Source: Clostridiales bacterium
GTDB lineage: Bacteria > Bacillota > Clostridia > Oscillospirales > Acutalibacteraceae
Assembly: GCA_012511005.1 (NCBI GenBank)
Contig: JAAZGX010000228.1
Span: 1-5,243 of the forward strand
Length of the DNA stretch: 5,243 nucleotides
Reading direction: 5' to 3'
The notes below the pieces were generated by a model, which did not search any database, was not told the origin of the DNA, and worked only from the letters and a program-made list of their open reading frames with translations. How positions within the stretch are numbered: the first letter of the stretch is position 1; every line of letters starts with the position of its first letter. The position numbers were made by a program, and so were the translations under genes. Below, one piece after another: positions 5,042 to 5,243 of the stretch.

Positions 5042-5243
5042 AGCCTTTTTTGAATATCAGTTTTTGCAAAACGCTTTAATTGCAAGTCTGCTTGCAAGTG
5101 TTGTTTGCGGTGTTATAGGCGTTATTGTTATTGAGAAAAAGCTCGTTATGCTAAGCGGGGCTATTGCGCACACCTCCTACGGCGGTGTAGGACTTGGGTA
5201 TCTTTTAGGCTTTCCTCCGATTATAGGCGCTTTTCTTTTTGCC
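5034..5243 (+). CDS. znuB: Zinc/manganese-type ABC transporter permease, N-terminal 70 codons only
   Basis: This gene starts inside the end of the ATPase gene, in a different frame, and runs off the right edge. The visible 70 residues match the start of ABC-3 family permeases: an amphipathic lead (MIKAFFEYQFLQNALIAS), a first membrane helix (about 14-34, LASVVCGVIGVIVI), then EKKLVMLSGAIAHTSYGGVGLGY (about 34-56). That last block is the family's 'l-x-x-x-G-x-x-aH-x-x-x-gGv-x-lgy' motif, with His46. A second helix begins at about residue 52. Membrane subunits of this family form the channel for zinc or manganese and pair with the binding protein and ATPase encoded just upstream. Full length (usually about 270 residues) and the remaining helices are outside the window. 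Confidence 0.9.
   Translation, partial: MIKAFFEYQFLQNALIASLLASVVCGVIGVIVIEKKLVMLSGAIAHTSYGGVGLGYLLGFPPIIGAFLFA

Overview
The window looks like chromosome of a low-GC Gram-positive bacterium, most likely a clostridial-type Firmicute. It is AT-rich, most genes have strong AGGAGG-type Shine-Dalgarno sites, the promoters are close to the sigma-A consensus with AT-rich spacers, and the proteins resemble clostridial versions of their families. I see no mobile elements, tRNA or rRNA genes, or CRISPR arrays. No stretch over 300 bases lacks a gene.

Layout. The left part (1-1702) is read on the minus strand. From the left edge inward it holds the first 71 codons of a probable AMP-forming acyl-CoA synthetase, a ribosomal protein L25/Ctc gene, and an O6-methylguanine-DNA methyltransferase gene. 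L25 and the synthetase each have their own recognisable promoter. A 182-base divergent intergenic region (1703-1884) separates these from the plus-strand half. That half opens with a MATE-family efflux transporter (1885-3273). A consensus promoter follows, then a tightly packed three-gene zinc/manganese-type ABC importer operon: substrate-binding protein (3375-4256), ATPase (4253-5041) and permease (5034 to the right edge, incomplete). The importer genes overlap by 4 and 8 bases, as in a translationally coupled operon.

How the genes work together. The binding protein should capture a divalent metal outside the membrane and deliver it to the permease, with the ATPase powering uptake. The other genes are separate housekeeping or defence functions: ribosome assembly or stress, DNA alkylation repair, drug or cation efflux, and fatty-acid activation.

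I found no convincing new system here. The points most worth a second look are: the binding protein lacks two of the four usual metal-ligand residues; its start is best placed at 3375, six codons inside the longest reading frame; an 8-bp perfect inverted repeat touches the -35 box of the MATE promoter; and the L25 leader contains competing hairpins. The strong metal-importer promoter has no recognisable Zur or MntR operator.
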